Shown here piece after piece: positions 1 to 10,100 of a stretch of 64,000 bases of DNA. A program made the translations under genes and the position numbers. The notes below the pieces were generated by a model. The model was not told the DNA's origin. It did not search any database and saw nothing but the letters and a program-made list of their open reading frames with translations. Numbering within the stretch: the stretch's first letter is position 1; the number at the start of each line of letters is the position of its first letter. The DNA comes from JAYKGU01 sp035285585 (GTDB lineage Bacteria; Cyanobacteriota; Cyanobacteriia; CAKZMO01), in the NCBI GenBank assembly GCA_035285585.1, contig JAYKGU010000089.1, positions 1 through 64,000 of the forward strand, given 5' to 3'.

Positions 1-600
1 GACGACGAAGACACCCTCGAAGGCAACGACGGCGATGACGAGCTGGACGGTGGTGATGATGACGACACCCTCGAAGGCGGCGATGGCGAAGATGAGCTAG
101 ACGGCGACGATGGCAACGACGAGCTAGACGGCGGCAGCGACAATGACGAGCTAGACGGCGGCGATGGCAACGACGAGTTACTGGGCGGTTCGGGGAACGA
201 CCTCCTGGAGGGCGGCGGCGACAACGACACCCTGGACGGCGGCTCTGGCAATGACGAGCTGTTTGGCGGCGAAGGGGACGACGTCCTGAATGGGGTAGGC
301 GGTATCGACCGGCTGTTTGGCGAGGCGGGGCGCGATCGCCTTAATGGCGGCGGCGGTGACGACGAGCTGGACGGCGGCCTTGATGACGACATTATCGAAG
401 GAGGCGGCGGCAATGACCGGATCCTGGGCGGCGGCGGCAATGACTGGCTCCTGGGCGATGTCGGCACCGATCGGCTGGAGGGGGGCAACGACAACGATTC
501 CATGGACGGCGGCGGCGGTGCCGATGAGCTGGTGGGGGGCCGGGGCAGCGATATCCTCACCGGCAACAGGGGGAACGACCTGCTGGTAGGCATTGACGAA
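1..600 (+). repeat. Tandem RTX nonapeptide-coding repeats
   Basis: Short GC-rich units of about 27 bases encode repeats such as GGDGNDELD and GGSGNDLLE. They are continuous from the left edge to about base 600 and degenerate after that. They belong to the RTX gene above. Confidence 0.85.
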
Positions 601-954
601 TTTGCGCGGAGCGCCGGACGCAACGAGATCGATACCCTAACCGGCGGCGGCGGGAGCGATCGCTTCATCCTGGGAGACGGCACCCGCGTGTTTTACGACG
701 ATGGGAAAAACCGAACCGGCGGACAGCGCGACTATGCCCTGATCAAAGACTTCAATGCCCGAAATGACGAGCTACAGCTCCGGGGGGTGGCAAGCGACTA
801 TGTCATCCGGCGATCGCCCTTTGCCGATAGTCCCGATTCGGGCGATCGGGCCATCTTCCTCAACAACCCAAGGCGGGGCAGGGATGAGCTGATTGCCGTT
901 GTGCAAAATTTCGCTGAACTGGATCTGACCCAGGACTATATCAACTTTGTTTAG
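1..954 (+). CDS. RTX (hemolysin-type) calcium-binding repeat protein, 5' end outside window
   Basis: This is the last 317 residues of a larger protein; the reading frame is open from base 1 and ends at a TAG at 952-954. Roughly the first 200 residues are nonapeptide repeats of the GGxGxDxLx type, very rich in Asp and Gly. In this family such repeats bind calcium in a parallel beta-roll after secretion. The last 110 residues lose the repeats and look like the C-terminal region of cyanobacterial RTX proteins (a TLTGGGGSDRF unit, then a KDFN segment and a hydrophobic end), which normally carries the type I secretion signal. No type I exporter lies in the window. The function of the missing N-terminus (enzyme or adhesin) cannot be judged. 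The family assignment is secure; the specific role is unknown. Confidence 0.9.
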   Translation, partial: DDEDTLEGNDGDDELDGGDDDDTLEGGDGEDELDGDDGNDELDGGSDNDELDGGDGNDELLGGSGNDLLEGGGDNDTLDGGSGNDELFGGEGDDVLNGVGGIDRLFGEAGRDRLNGGGGDDELDGGLDDDIIEGGGGNDRILGGGGNDWLLGDVGTDRLEGGNDNDSMDGGGGADELVGGRGSDILTGNRGNDLLVGIDEFARSAGRNEIDTLTGGGGSDRFILGDGTRVFYDDGKNRTGGQRDYALIKDFNARNDELQLRGVASDYVIRRSPFADSPDSGDRAIFLNNPRRGRDELIAVVQNFAELDLTQDYINFV

Positions 955-1012
955 CTGTAAAACCCGGTAAACACCCGGTGGGGGTATGGAATTCCATGCC
1001 CCCGGATTTGCC

Positions 1013-1741
1013 CTATGACAGGCTTTCCGGTGGTTGCAGGACACCATCGTTCAGGTGGGCGATGCGGTCAGCAAAGTTGAGAATGCGCGGGTCGTGGGTG
1101 GCGATCAACACCGTTGAACCCTGTTCCTTTGCCAGTTGGCGCATGGATTCAACCACCCGATGGCCATTGGCGGAATCCAGGGCGGCGGTGGGTTCGTCGG
1201 CGATCAGCAGGGCGGGATTGCCAGCTAGAGCACGGGCGATCGCCACCCGCTGCTGCTGCCCGCCGGAAAGCTGCCGGGGCAGGTGGTGGGCGCGATCGTC
1301 CAGACCCACGGCAGCCAGCAGGCGGTGGGCTTCCTGCTGGGCAGCCCGTCCGTGAATGCCCTTGAGGCTGAGGGTGGCGGTGACATTTTCCAGGGCGGTG
1401 AGCGATCGCAGCAGGTTGCTTTCCTGAAATAAAATACCGATATTTTTCAGCCGAAACCGATCGAGCTGGCGGCGAGAATACTGGGTCACGTCCTGGCCCA
1501 GCAGGTGAATTTGGCCCTGGGTGGGGGTGAGCAGCCCCGCCAGAATCAGGAGCAGGGTAGTTTTACCCGCCCCCGAAGGCCCCACCACCATTTGCATAAC
1601 TCCAGTGGGCACCGCAATGTCTACCCCCTTGAGGGCCTGAAAGGTTTGGCTGCCGGTTTGATACACCATGTCGATGCCAGTGGCGGCGATCGCCAGGTCG
1701 CAGGAGCGGAGAGAGCGGGGGCGTTTCCGAAACAGGGTCAC
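1013..1741 (-). CDS. ABC transporter ATP-binding protein, LolD/DevA type
   Basis: Nucleotide-binding subunit of about 242 residues. Counting from the GTG at 1741, it has Walker A GPSGAGKT (54-61), the Q-loop glutamine (about 106), signature LSGGQQQR (158-165), Walker B LLIADEP (178-184) and the switch histidine (about 216). The sequence resembles the LolD/MacB/DevA family, which powers outer-membrane-directed export together with a DevC/MacB permease and a DevB-type adaptor; neither partner is in the window. The frame stays open to a TTG at 1897, but those upstream residues (Arg-, Ser- and Pro-rich) look non-coding. The first beta strand of the domain lies before the first internal ATG (1669), so a start near 1741 is preferred. 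It sits 233 bases downstream of ycf46 on the same strand. Substrate unknown. Confidence 0.85.
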   Translation of the reverse strand: MTLFRKRPRSLRSCDLAIAATGIDMVYQTGSQTFQALKGVDIAVPTGVMQMVVGPSGAGKTTLLLILAGLLTPTQGQIHLLGQDVTQYSRRQLDRFRLKNIGILFQESNLLRSLTALENVTATLSLKGIHGRAAQQEAHRLLAAVGLDDRAHHLPRQLSGGQQQRVAIARALAGNPALLIADEPTAALDSANGHRVVESMRQLAKEQGSTVLIATHDPRILNFADRIAHLNDGVLQPPESLS

Positions 1742-1974
1742 GTTGTTGGGAAGTGGGCAGGTTGGAGGGGAGGGAGATTTGCTTAAGAAAAATCGCTTCC
1801 ACAGCATAGGGGAGGCTCTCGATAATCGCCGTGAAGCCAGAGGCCACAGCCGCTTTAGCCTTTTGCAAGATGGCAGTTGCGGGGATGTTCGCCTCAACGC
1901 TTCTATTTTGACGGGCGGTGCATGGGCTGCCCCCAGACAGTTACGAAAAGTTATAGTTTTGCCGTCGGAGCCTG

Positions 1975-3513
1975 CTAGCGGGCGCTGACAAAGCGCTCCT
2001 GGGCGATCGCCTGTAGTTGCTGCAGGTCTTCCCGCCGGGATACGGACAACGGCACGGTGGACTTGATTTCCTTCAGCATCAGCTCCGTATCCAGCTCGGT
2101 TTTAAGGTAGAGGGCGCGGTACAGACCGGAGATAACCGCTTGCTCAATTTCGGCTCCGCTAAAGCCATCGGTGGCGGCCACCAGGGCGTCCATGTCAAAG
2201 GTTTGGGGATTTTGCTTCCGCAGGGTGAGGTGAATCTTGAGGATGGTGGCGCGCTCAGTTTCGTTGGGCAGGTCTACAAAGAAAATTTCGTCAAAGCGCC
2301 CCTTTCTCAGCAACTCCGGCGGCACCTGGGAGAGGTTGTTAGCCGTCGCTACCACAAACACATCCTGGGATTTTTCCTGCATCCAGGTCAGCAGCGAGCC
2401 AAACAGGCGACGACTCAGCCCACCGTCGGAATCCGTCTGGCTGATGCCCATGCTTTTCTCAATTTCGTCAATCCACAGCACCGTGGGAGCCATGCTTTCC
2501 GCTAGTTTGATGGCCCGATGGAAATTCTTTTCCGACTCACCGATGTACTTGTCGTAGAGCTTGCCCGCATCCAGCTTGAGCAGGGGCATTTTCCACTCAC
2601 GGGCGATCGCCTTAGCCGCCAGCGACTTCCCACAGCCCTGAATGCCCACAATCAAAATTCCCTTGGGTGGTGTCAGGTTCATTGCCCTGGCCTGGGGACT
2701 GAAGCCCACCTTAGCCCGCGACAGCCAATCTTTTAAGCCGTTGAACCCGCCCAACTCAGCGGTATTCTCCTGCACCGGCAGATAGTCCAGCAGGCCATCC
2801 TGGTGAAGCACCTGGGCCTTGCGATGCAGAATGCGGTTCACGTCCTGCAGGGTCAGTTTACCGTCTTCCAGGGCGGCGTAGGCCACCACCTGCCGTGCCT
2901 GCCGCAGGGTCATGCCCGAAAGCGCCTGCACCAGAACGTGAACTTCGTGCTTTTGCAGTTCAATGCTGATGCGGTTTTTGGCCTTGAGGGTGCGCACCAC
3001 CTCCGAGACCGCCTGGTACAGCTCATCCCGTCCAGGCAGGGGCAGGTCGTAAAACACAGCATCGTGGGCAATTTCCCGCGACAGGCTGATGGTGTCTCCG
3101 GTAATCACCAGGGTGGAGCAGGTTTGGGAAAAAATGTGGGCCACCTCCCGCAACTGGCGGGCCAGCACTGCGTCATCCAGGTGCTTGGCAAAGTCCTTCA
3201 GCAGGAAGACCGACTTGCGATTTTTCTCAAGGAGATGCCCCAGCAAATCCATCGGATCGGTAGTGTTCTCAAAGGCGACGGGGCGGTTACTTCCCGGCGG
3301 CGCACATTCATTAATCCAGGGGGCGTCATAGGTTCCGGGCGATCGCACCAGCCCCTGGGTCACCGTCCATTCAAACAGGGGCATTTGCATCTCGTGGGTG
3401 GCTGCTTTCAGCAGGTTTTCCACCCGCTCTTCCTCCAGGGTTTCGATAACGATGATCGGGTGATAGGACAGGATCAGCGTTTGGAGGGTATGAATACTGG
3501 CAGGAAGCGTCAT
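1975..3513 (-). CDS. ycf46: Ycf46-type AAA+ ATPase
   Basis: A 512-residue protein with an N-terminal domain of about 250 residues and a C-terminal AAA+ module. Visible motifs are a Walker A with unusual composition, GIQGCGKS (290-297), Walker B VLWIDEIEK (345-353), sensor 1 ATANN (389-393) and an arginine-finger segment RKGRFD (403-408). Overall length and phrases such as FYDLPLPGRDEL match Ycf46, conserved in cyanobacteria and red-algal plastids; the family has been linked to inorganic carbon responses, but its client is not established. The ATG at 3513 is preferred because the in-frame extension to 3594 has no family character. Nothing looks broken. The family call is strong. Confidence 0.9.
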   Translation of the reverse strand: MTLPASIHTLQTLILSYHPIIVIETLEEERVENLLKAATHEMQMPLFEWTVTQGLVRSPGTYDAPWINECAPPGSNRPVAFENTTDPMDLLGHLLEKNRKSVFLLKDFAKHLDDAVLARQLREVAHIFSQTCSTLVITGDTISLSREIAHDAVFYDLPLPGRDELYQAVSEVVRTLKAKNRISIELQKHEVHVLVQALSGMTLRQARQVVAYAALEDGKLTLQDVNRILHRKAQVLHQDGLLDYLPVQENTAELGGFNGLKDWLSRAKVGFSPQARAMNLTPPKGILIVGIQGCGKSLAAKAIAREWKMPLLKLDAGKLYDKYIGESEKNFHRAIKLAESMAPTVLWIDEIEKSMGISQTDSDGGLSRRLFGSLLTWMQEKSQDVFVVATANNLSQVPPELLRKGRFDEIFFVDLPNETERATILKIHLTLRKQNPQTFDMDALVAATDGFSGAEIEQAVISGLYRALYLKTELDTELMLKEIKSTVPLSVSRREDLQQLQAIAQERFVSAR

Positions 3514-3651
3514 GGTGAGGGAATGGTAATGCCGGAGTATGTCCAGTATGGCCCAGCCAACCGGAGAAGGCCCAAGGTACTTAATGTTCCTCAAACCACT
3601 GGTTTCCCCCGAATGCTGGCAATGGCCTATTCACCTGTAGTTCAGCCGGAT

Positions 3652-5148
3652 CTAGGTGAATAGCGAGACGCGCCCCAAGGTAAAGTTGGCGAAGCCCTGA
3701 TCAGTGTTATCACCGAAGAAGATGAGGTTCTCGGTTTCGTAAGGATTAACGGGTAGCGCTGGGTCACTCTGGGCCGGGTCAAAAATATAGTCCCGCAGCG
3801 TGCCGTTGAGGATTTGGGAATTATCTGCGAATAGCCGGTAGCCCGATCCATCAACCGCTAAGCGGTAGCGCACCTTGGTGCCCAGGGAGTTAGTTGCCAC
3901 ATTTTCGGCCTCACTGGCATTCGTCAAATCTGCCGCCTGCGCAAAAATTCGGTCGGCTTTAAAGCCCAGTTCAACCCCCAGCCCGTTATCGCCAATCACC
4001 GTCAGGCTAAAGCCCGCACGGTTGGCCGCGCTGCTTTCGGTATTGAGCGTCAGGTCAAATTCCAGAGAATAGCCTGCGGTGGCGTTAAGGACTGGAAAGT
4101 TTGAGTTAACCTTCTCAATGGTGACTTGCTGGGCCAGGGCGGCGTAGGGATCAGGGCTGGAGGCAAGGGCAAAAAGGTTCAGGCTATCGGGATCGGGGAA
4201 GACGGGCTGATAATTGCTGTAGCCAAAGTAGCCCCGGTTGGGATCGTCGTTGAAGAATCGCGTATCCACCGTGACGCCGTCGGGGCCTGGGGTTTCAGCC
4301 AGCGCTGGGGCAATCTGTCGGTCATTTTTTGCGTCCTGAACAAAGCTATTGACGATCCCGCTGATCAAAGAGTTACTGAAGACGGGATCACTGAGATACT
4401 CATCGACCGCCGCTTCTGACGCTGGAAACTGCTGGGGTGCCAGCCAGCCTTCGGTGATGGGCAATCCAGTGCCACTGTAGAGTGGGACGCCCAGCGCCGG
4501 GTCTGGTTCGTCCGGCATCGTGGGCACTTCTGTATCGGGCGATGGGGTGGGGTTACCGGGAGTGTCCGTGCCAGGTGAGCCGGTACCGGGGTTGTTGGTA
4601 CCGTTATCGGTACCGGGGGTATCAGATCCCGATCCATCACCCGGAACACCCGTGTCGGGTGAGTTATTGGGGGGAAAGTCGGGATTTGTGGGCAGGACTT
4701 CGGGGATGGGGTCAAACTGGTACCTGAGCCGATAGCGAGAGCCTTGCTGCTGCCCTGTAAAAACCCGGACATAGTAAAAACCAGGCTCCAGGTCGATGGC
4801 GATCGCCTCTTGACGCCTACCGCCCCGCTTTGACTGGGCCACTTTCTTGAGGTGGCGGTTAATCTGCCTGCGGTTTAGCGCACTAAATTCCTGGCCACCA
4901 ATCTGCTTGAGCGCTTTTCGACGCGGCGTTTCCAGGGCATAAAGCTCAATGTTCACATTGGCCTGAAGTCTAGAAAGGTTGAAGCTGGCGCTGCTGCTGT
5001 TGCGAAGCCGGAAGCCAAACAGGTCGTTGGGGTCTTCGCCCCTGCTAACAAAATCCTTGACCTTGCCAGCTTTAGAGGTGATACGTAACTTTGAAGACGA
5101 CTTCAAGGAATCTCCACCGCGATCGCCCGCCATATTGGTGCCCTTCAT
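3652..5148 (-). CDS. PPC-like domain plus LamG-like domain protein, probably secreted or surface exposed
   Basis: About 498 residues in three parts. The N-terminal 150 residues resemble a bacterial pre-peptidase C-terminal (PPC)-like beta-sandwich (NDLFGFRLRN and PGFYYVRVFTG segments). A Pro/Gly/Thr/Asp-rich linker of about 70 residues follows. The C-terminal half ends in a segment resembling laminin-G/concanavalin-like folds (SLEFDLTLNTES, then a GLGVELGFKADRI strand pair). Similar combinations occur in cyanobacterial extracellular proteins. There is no classical signal peptide. Several starts are possible: TTG at 5193, ATG at 5148, and ATG at 5133 with an AAGGG motif in front. No catalytic motif was seen, so a binding or structural role is more likely than an enzyme, which is inference. 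Intact, with no frameshift. Confidence 0.6.
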   Translation of the reverse strand: MKGTNMAGDRGGDSLKSSSKLRITSKAGKVKDFVSRGEDPNDLFGFRLRNSSSASFNLSRLQANVNIELYALETPRRKALKQIGGQEFSALNRRQINRHLKKVAQSKRGGRRQEAIAIDLEPGFYYVRVFTGQQQGSRYRLRYQFDPIPEVLPTNPDFPPNNSPDTGVPGDGSGSDTPGTDNGTNNPGTGSPGTDTPGNPTPSPDTEVPTMPDEPDPALGVPLYSGTGLPITEGWLAPQQFPASEAAVDEYLSDPVFSNSLISGIVNSFVQDAKNDRQIAPALAETPGPDGVTVDTRFFNDDPNRGYFGYSNYQPVFPDPDSLNLFALASSPDPYAALAQQVTIEKVNSNFPVLNATAGYSLEFDLTLNTESSAANRAGFSLTVIGDNGLGVELGFKADRIFAQAADLTNASEAENVATNSLGTKVRYRLAVDGSGYRLFADNSQILNGTLRDYIFDPAQSDPALPVNPYETENLIFFGDNTDQGFANFTLGRVSLFT

Positions 5149-5306
5149 AACGCTGTCATCCCCAGATTGCCGGGAAACGGGGAAAAACCTCAATAGAACT
5201 ACGGAGAATTCATTGAACGCTTAAATAGGGGCAAGCAATGTGAATTGAGCGATAAATTGAGGATCTCTGGGCGGAGTCATCTGCCCGGTACTTGCAGGTT
5301 TAAACT

Positions 5307-6065
5307 TCAGGCGCGGGCCATGCGCTGGGTGCGGAACGTGACGTTGACCCCTTCGTTCAACTGTTCCAGCACCAGAAGCGGTGTCGGCTTTGCCTTCTGA
5401 TCCCAATGGATGGAGGCAATGCGCCCCTGGATTGTAGGCTGCCAGGTGCTGTGGTCGGTTGTTGGACTCATGTAAGACGTCAGGCACTCCACAATCTGCT
5501 GCACCGTCATCGAGGTGGCCTGGGTGGGAATTTTGGTGAGCTTAATTTGCACGCGGAACAGGACGCCCTTCTTGCCACCGACCTTATCGCTCAGGTCGTA
5601 ATGCACGTCAAAAACTTCGTCCACTTTGCGCCCCGTACTGGCGATGCCAACCGTACCCTCACTGGCCTGACCGGGGCGCAGCGCCACGCTGATTTTTTCC
5701 TTGACCTTAATTTTGATCTGGTTGACGATGGCAAATTGGAACTGTTCCTCTTCCATGCGCAGCCGCAGGTAGTCAAGGTTAAACTCCCGCGAGTAGATTA
5801 AATCCGGGTTGCGCTCCATCTTGGTAATGGTTTGCAGGGAGAGCTTGAGGCGTTTTTGCAGCTCCCGGTTCTTATACTCTTCAAACCGCTTCTCTTTTTC
5901 GAGGGTTTGAATCTTCATGCGGGCCATCACCACCACCGCCGCCAGGGCCACCAGCAGCAGCCCCGACAGGCCCATCATCATTGGCACGGTGCGATCGCCA
6001 CTGGGGGATTCGGGAGCGGGGACTTGCGCAATCCCAGATTCAATAAAAACAGTTGACCTTAACAT
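5307..6065 (-). CDS. Conserved cyanobacterial single-pass membrane protein, function unknown
   Basis: 252 residues from the ATG at 6065. A hydrophobic segment at about residues 27-48 is followed by a charged coiled-coil stretch (about 48-80) and a mixed alpha/beta C-terminal domain. The lack of a cleavage-like site suggests a membrane anchor. The C-terminal part (VQQIVECLTSYM, IHWDQKAKPTPLLVLEQ) does not match a family I can name. It lies upstream of the PPC/LamG gene on the same strand, and divergent from the HAD phosphatase. Probably a genuine gene, given even coding character, an ATG start and full-length integrity. Confidence 0.7.
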   Translation of the reverse strand: MLRSTVFIESGIAQVPAPESPSGDRTVPMMMGLSGLLLVALAAVVVMARMKIQTLEKEKRFEEYKNRELQKRLKLSLQTITKMERNPDLIYSREFNLDYLRLRMEEEQFQFAIVNQIKIKVKEKISVALRPGQASEGTVGIASTGRKVDEVFDVHYDLSDKVGGKKGVLFRVQIKLTKIPTQATSMTVQQIVECLTSYMSPTTDHSTWQPTIQGRIASIHWDQKAKPTPLLVLEQLNEGVNVTFRTQRMARA

Positions 6066-6286
6066 GGCAACAAAACAGGGAAACCCTTGGGTAAGAAGAC
6101 CTGAGCAAACTAGGGAGACGCAGACGAGGTCTGAGGCTGGTGCCTGTGTTCAGAATGCCCAAAAGCTGCAAGGTTTTACCACGGGGCAGGCAGCCTGGTA
6201 TGCTATCTCCGCTGCGCTTGAAGATAATGGCGAGTGAAGTAAGTTTCATCTATCATCCGTCAAGTTTACGTCAAGTTTGTAATTCT

Positions 6287-7093
6287 ATGCCGCCTGAGTT
6301 CCGACCACCGGATATGCTTCCCCAAAGCTTTAAAGATATCCGGCAAAATATCCAGGAAAGTATCCAAAAAAATATCCGGCTGATTGCCACCGACATGGAC
6401 GGCACCCTGACCCACCATGGGCGATTTACCCCAGACCTGCTGACCGCACTTCTGGCCCTGGAGCAGGCAGGCTTGACCGTTCTGATTGTTACCGGGCGGT
6501 CGGCAGGCTGGGTGGCGGGGGTCGTGCATTACCTCCCGGTGGCGGGGGCGATCGCTGAAAACGGCGGCGTCTTCCTATCCCCCCAAGGCGAAAGTCACCT
6601 GCTCACACCCCTGCCCGATCCCCTGGCCCATCGGCAGGCCCTGGCTCAGATGTTCAATACCCTCCGCACCCGCTTCCCCCAACTCCAGGAGGCGACCGAC
6701 AACCGTTACCGGCTCACCGACTGGACGTTTGACATCGCCCCCCTCAGCAATGTCGATCTGCAAGGGATTCACCACCATTGCCAGGCTGCAGGCTGGAGCT
6801 TCACCTACAGCACGGTGCAGGGGCACATTAAACCCGTTGGGCAGGAAAAGGCGATCGCCCTCTCCCACCTGCTCACGACCCGATTCCCAGACCTGTCCCG
6901 AGATCAGGTGATCACCGTTGGCGACAGCCCCAACGACGCCAGCCTGTTTGACCCGGCCCGGTTTCCCCTATCCGTGGGGGTGGCCAATGTGCGCCATTAC
7001 TTACCCCAACTGCCCCATGCGCCCCGCTACATCACGACGGGGGAAGAAGTGGCTGGCTTTTGCGAACTGGTGCGATCGCTTCTGGATACCTGA
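6287..7093 (+). CDS. HAD-superfamily hydrolase, Cof type (sugar-phosphate phosphatase-like)
   Basis: About 268 residues from the ATG at 6287; another ATG at 6314 is possible, and an open extension back to 6140 is unlikely to be translated. HAD motif I is ATDMDGT (about 34-40), motif II is VTGRS, a conserved lysine lies in HIKPVGQEKA, and motif IV is VGDSPNDASLF, the type IIB Cof arrangement. Such enzymes dephosphorylate small phosphorylated metabolites in the cytoplasm; the substrate cannot be read from sequence. The gene converges on the tamB-like gene with only 14 bases between stop codons, so read-through or antisense overlap of transcripts is possible. Confidence 0.85.
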   Translation: MPPEFRPPDMLPQSFKDIRQNIQESIQKNIRLIATDMDGTLTHHGRFTPDLLTALLALEQAGLTVLIVTGRSAGWVAGVVHYLPVAGAIAENGGVFLSPQGESHLLTPLPDPLAHRQALAQMFNTLRTRFPQLQEATDNRYRLTDWTFDIAPLSNVDLQGIHHHCQAAGWSFTYSTVQGHIKPVGQEKAIALSHLLTTRFPDLSRDQVITVGDSPNDASLFDPARFPLSVGVANVRHYLPQLPHAPRYITTGEEVAGFCELVRSLLDT

Positions 7094-7107
7094 GGGCTGT
7101 AGGAAAG

Positions 7108-10100
7108 TTAAAACCGCGCTTCGTATTCCAGCACCAGGCGGCTGTCGTCAGAGAAATTGGTCGAGCCACGCAGGCGGAGCTGGTCATTAATGCGGTAGCG
7201 GAGACTGAACTGGGTCGGCTCTCGGGCTGTCAAAAGCTGCAGGGCAGAGACCGACAGATTGCGGGTGATGTCAACCCCCAGCTCTGCGGCCAGCCCCAGG
7301 GTCGAGGCAGACCGCTCGTCGCTGCGATCGCGCTCGTCGCTGGTAATCACCGTGGGGAAGAGGCGAAAATCCACCTCCGAGAGGCGGTTGCCAATCAGGG
7401 TGCGCAGCCCCGTCAACAGGGCCGACCCCGCCAAATTCGCGATTTCCAGGGTGCCGCTGCCCTGACCGGGCGTTTCTGCAAAGCCGCCTCCCAGGAGGGT
7501 GACAATCTCCACGTCGCTGCGGGCCGGGCTGCTGCTCAGCTCAATGTTTTCGAAGAGCTGGCTGGCTGGCCCCTCCACGGTGGCCTCAATGCGCACGCTT
7601 TGCAGTTCGGCAAAATCGTTGGCAGAGACATCGGCAATTTCGGCACTGGGAAATAGGGAGGGGGCGGGCAGGGGACGCCGGGTTTGCTCCAGCACAGAGG
7701 TTCGCAAGCGCAGGCTGACAATGGGATCAACCCCGCTGGCGGGTTGGAAGATGGCCCGGTTGTCAAATCCGCCATCCAGGCTGAAGCGTGTGGTGAACAG
7801 GTTGACCTGGCCACTGCGCAGGCGAATGGTGCCATCGGGACGGAGGTTGAGGAAATTCCCGGTGAGCGGGCCATTGACCAGCAGGGTGCCATCGGCCACG
7901 AAGTTGAGAATGGGGGCACGGGTAATCAGGAGGCGATCGCCCAGAGTGACCTGCAGATCCGTCAGCTCGATAGGAGCGATGATGCTGGCGAACGGATCCT
8001 CCGGCGGCGGGGGCGGGAGAGCACTGGCGACCGTTGGATCGGGCAGCGACACCCGACCATTAGACAGCACCACCTCCCCCGACAGCTCAGGGGCCAGGGC
8101 CGTGCCGCCCACCACCAACTGACCGTCTACGTCACCGTCATACAGCCCTTTGAAGTTGACGGCCAGCCCCGTTAGCTGAATTCCCAGGGGTTGGCGGCGA
8201 TCGCCCTCGGCCACTGCCAACGGCGTGAAGGGATCCGCCAGGGGCAGCACCCCGACGGCACTGAAATTGCCATCGCTAAACGCTCCCTGAATTGAGTCCA
8301 CATAGATGAGGTCTTCCTCAAACCGGATGCGTCCAGTCACGTTGGTTAGCGGTTCGGGCAGGGTTTGGGCGGTAAAGGTGGCGTCGGTAAATTCTGCCAG
8401 CCCCGTTGCCTGGGGGTTGAGATCCAGGCCATTGGGGGTCTGGTCGAGGGTACCGCCCACCCGCAGAGAAACTGCCCCCACCCCGTCCTCCCAGGCGATC
8501 TGATTATTAATTAAATTCAGCAGGGCCAGGCCATCATTTTGAACCTGCAGATCCAGGCTGATTTCATTACTTGCTGGAGCCACGGTGGCGTTGGGCAACT
8601 GGTAGGGAAGGCTGCCCCGAATGCTGATGGGGTCGGTATCCGCCAGGGTCATGCCGCCAATCAGGTTCAAGCGGGCGTCGGCATAGCTAAATCGGGCATC
8701 GGCCTGCTGTACCGGACTGCCGTTAAGCACACCGTCTGCCAGGTTAATTTCGCCCCGTGCCTGGAGATTGGCGGTGCTACCCGTGAGGGCGGCGGTGGCA
8801 TTGAGATTTCCCGTCATCTCAATGGGGATCTTAAAGAAATCCCGCAGCAGCGCCACTGAAATGTTCTCCGCCCGCAACTGGCCGGTGGCATCATCCTCGG
8901 TGCTCAACTGCCCCGCATAGTTGACGACGGTTTCCCCCGACTCAAACCGCAGGGGCAGGAGGGTGAGGGTATTGTTGGTGAGGGTGCCCGTGGCGATCAG
9001 TTGGTTGGGCTGGGCATACTCACCCCAGCGCCAGTCTTGCCCCGCCAGGTCAAACTCAGCCGCCAGCCCCTCCTGGGGAGAAATGGCCACGTCAACGGTG
9101 CCGGAGAAGGTGCCCTCCAGGTCACGTAGGGGCGGCAGGGCGATCGCCTCTTCCGCCTCCGCCTTCTGAATATCCCGGAGTGCCAAGATTTCGGCATAGC
9201 GCTGGAGCTGCTGATACAGGGGGGCGGTGCGATCGCCCACCACGATGGTCTCCAAATCGTCTGCATTGCCATAAACGGGCGGTGCAAACCCTCGGCCAAA
9301 ATCGCTGAGGTCAAAAATTTGCAGGGCCGCCAGCAGGTCGGTGACGCGGCCCGCCTGGGTGGTCACCCGCCCCCGAAACGCTACCCCGTCTTCCACCGTG
9401 ATCCGCCCCATCAGGTCGTAGCGGCTGCCACCCAGTTGGAGCACACCTCCATTCAAGGTGGCGATGCCATTGGCCAACTGGACCTGTCCCAAGAATCGGT
9501 CCGTCGGTTGACCGCCGATGTAGCCCAGGCGGGGACGCTCAACCTCCAGATCACCCGTGGCACTCAAAGCGTTTAGATTGGCGGGGTTTGTCCAATCAAG
9601 ACTGGCCAGATCAATCGCCAGATTGCCCGAAAGCACCCCCCCCAGAGCACCCAGGCGCAGGGCGGTGATGGGCTTAATGTTGAGAGCTTCCACCGGAAAA
9701 TTCTCCAGGCGGGTGAGCAGGCGATCGCCCTCGGTTTGTCCCGTCGCCTGGGTGTCTCCCCGCCGCACGGTAAAGTCCACCGGACGCAAATTTTCATCCA
9801 GGGTGAGGGCAATGCGATCGCTGCGCCCCTCCAGGTCTACCGTTGCCCCCTGGCTGGCGGCAAACTGCACCGGACCATAGAGCGGGTCGAAGGCAATGCC
9901 GTTGATCACCAGTTCCTCAAGGCCTACCTCGCCATCAATGGCCGTTACCGTTGGAATTGACAAACTGCCCGCAACGCGCCCGTCAAAATTAGCCCGTCCG
10001 GCTAGCTGAACTGACTTGGCGATGCCAATGGGAAGGGCGTCAATTTTGTAATCCGCCACCTGCACATTCAAATCAAACAAATCCAGCACAGGAGTACCAT

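Noticed and set aside
2803..3663. Long open frame on the plus strand (about 286 codons)
   Set aside because: It is antisense to ycf46, whose motifs are all in place; the plus-strand product is His/Gln/Gly/Val-rich with no family character.
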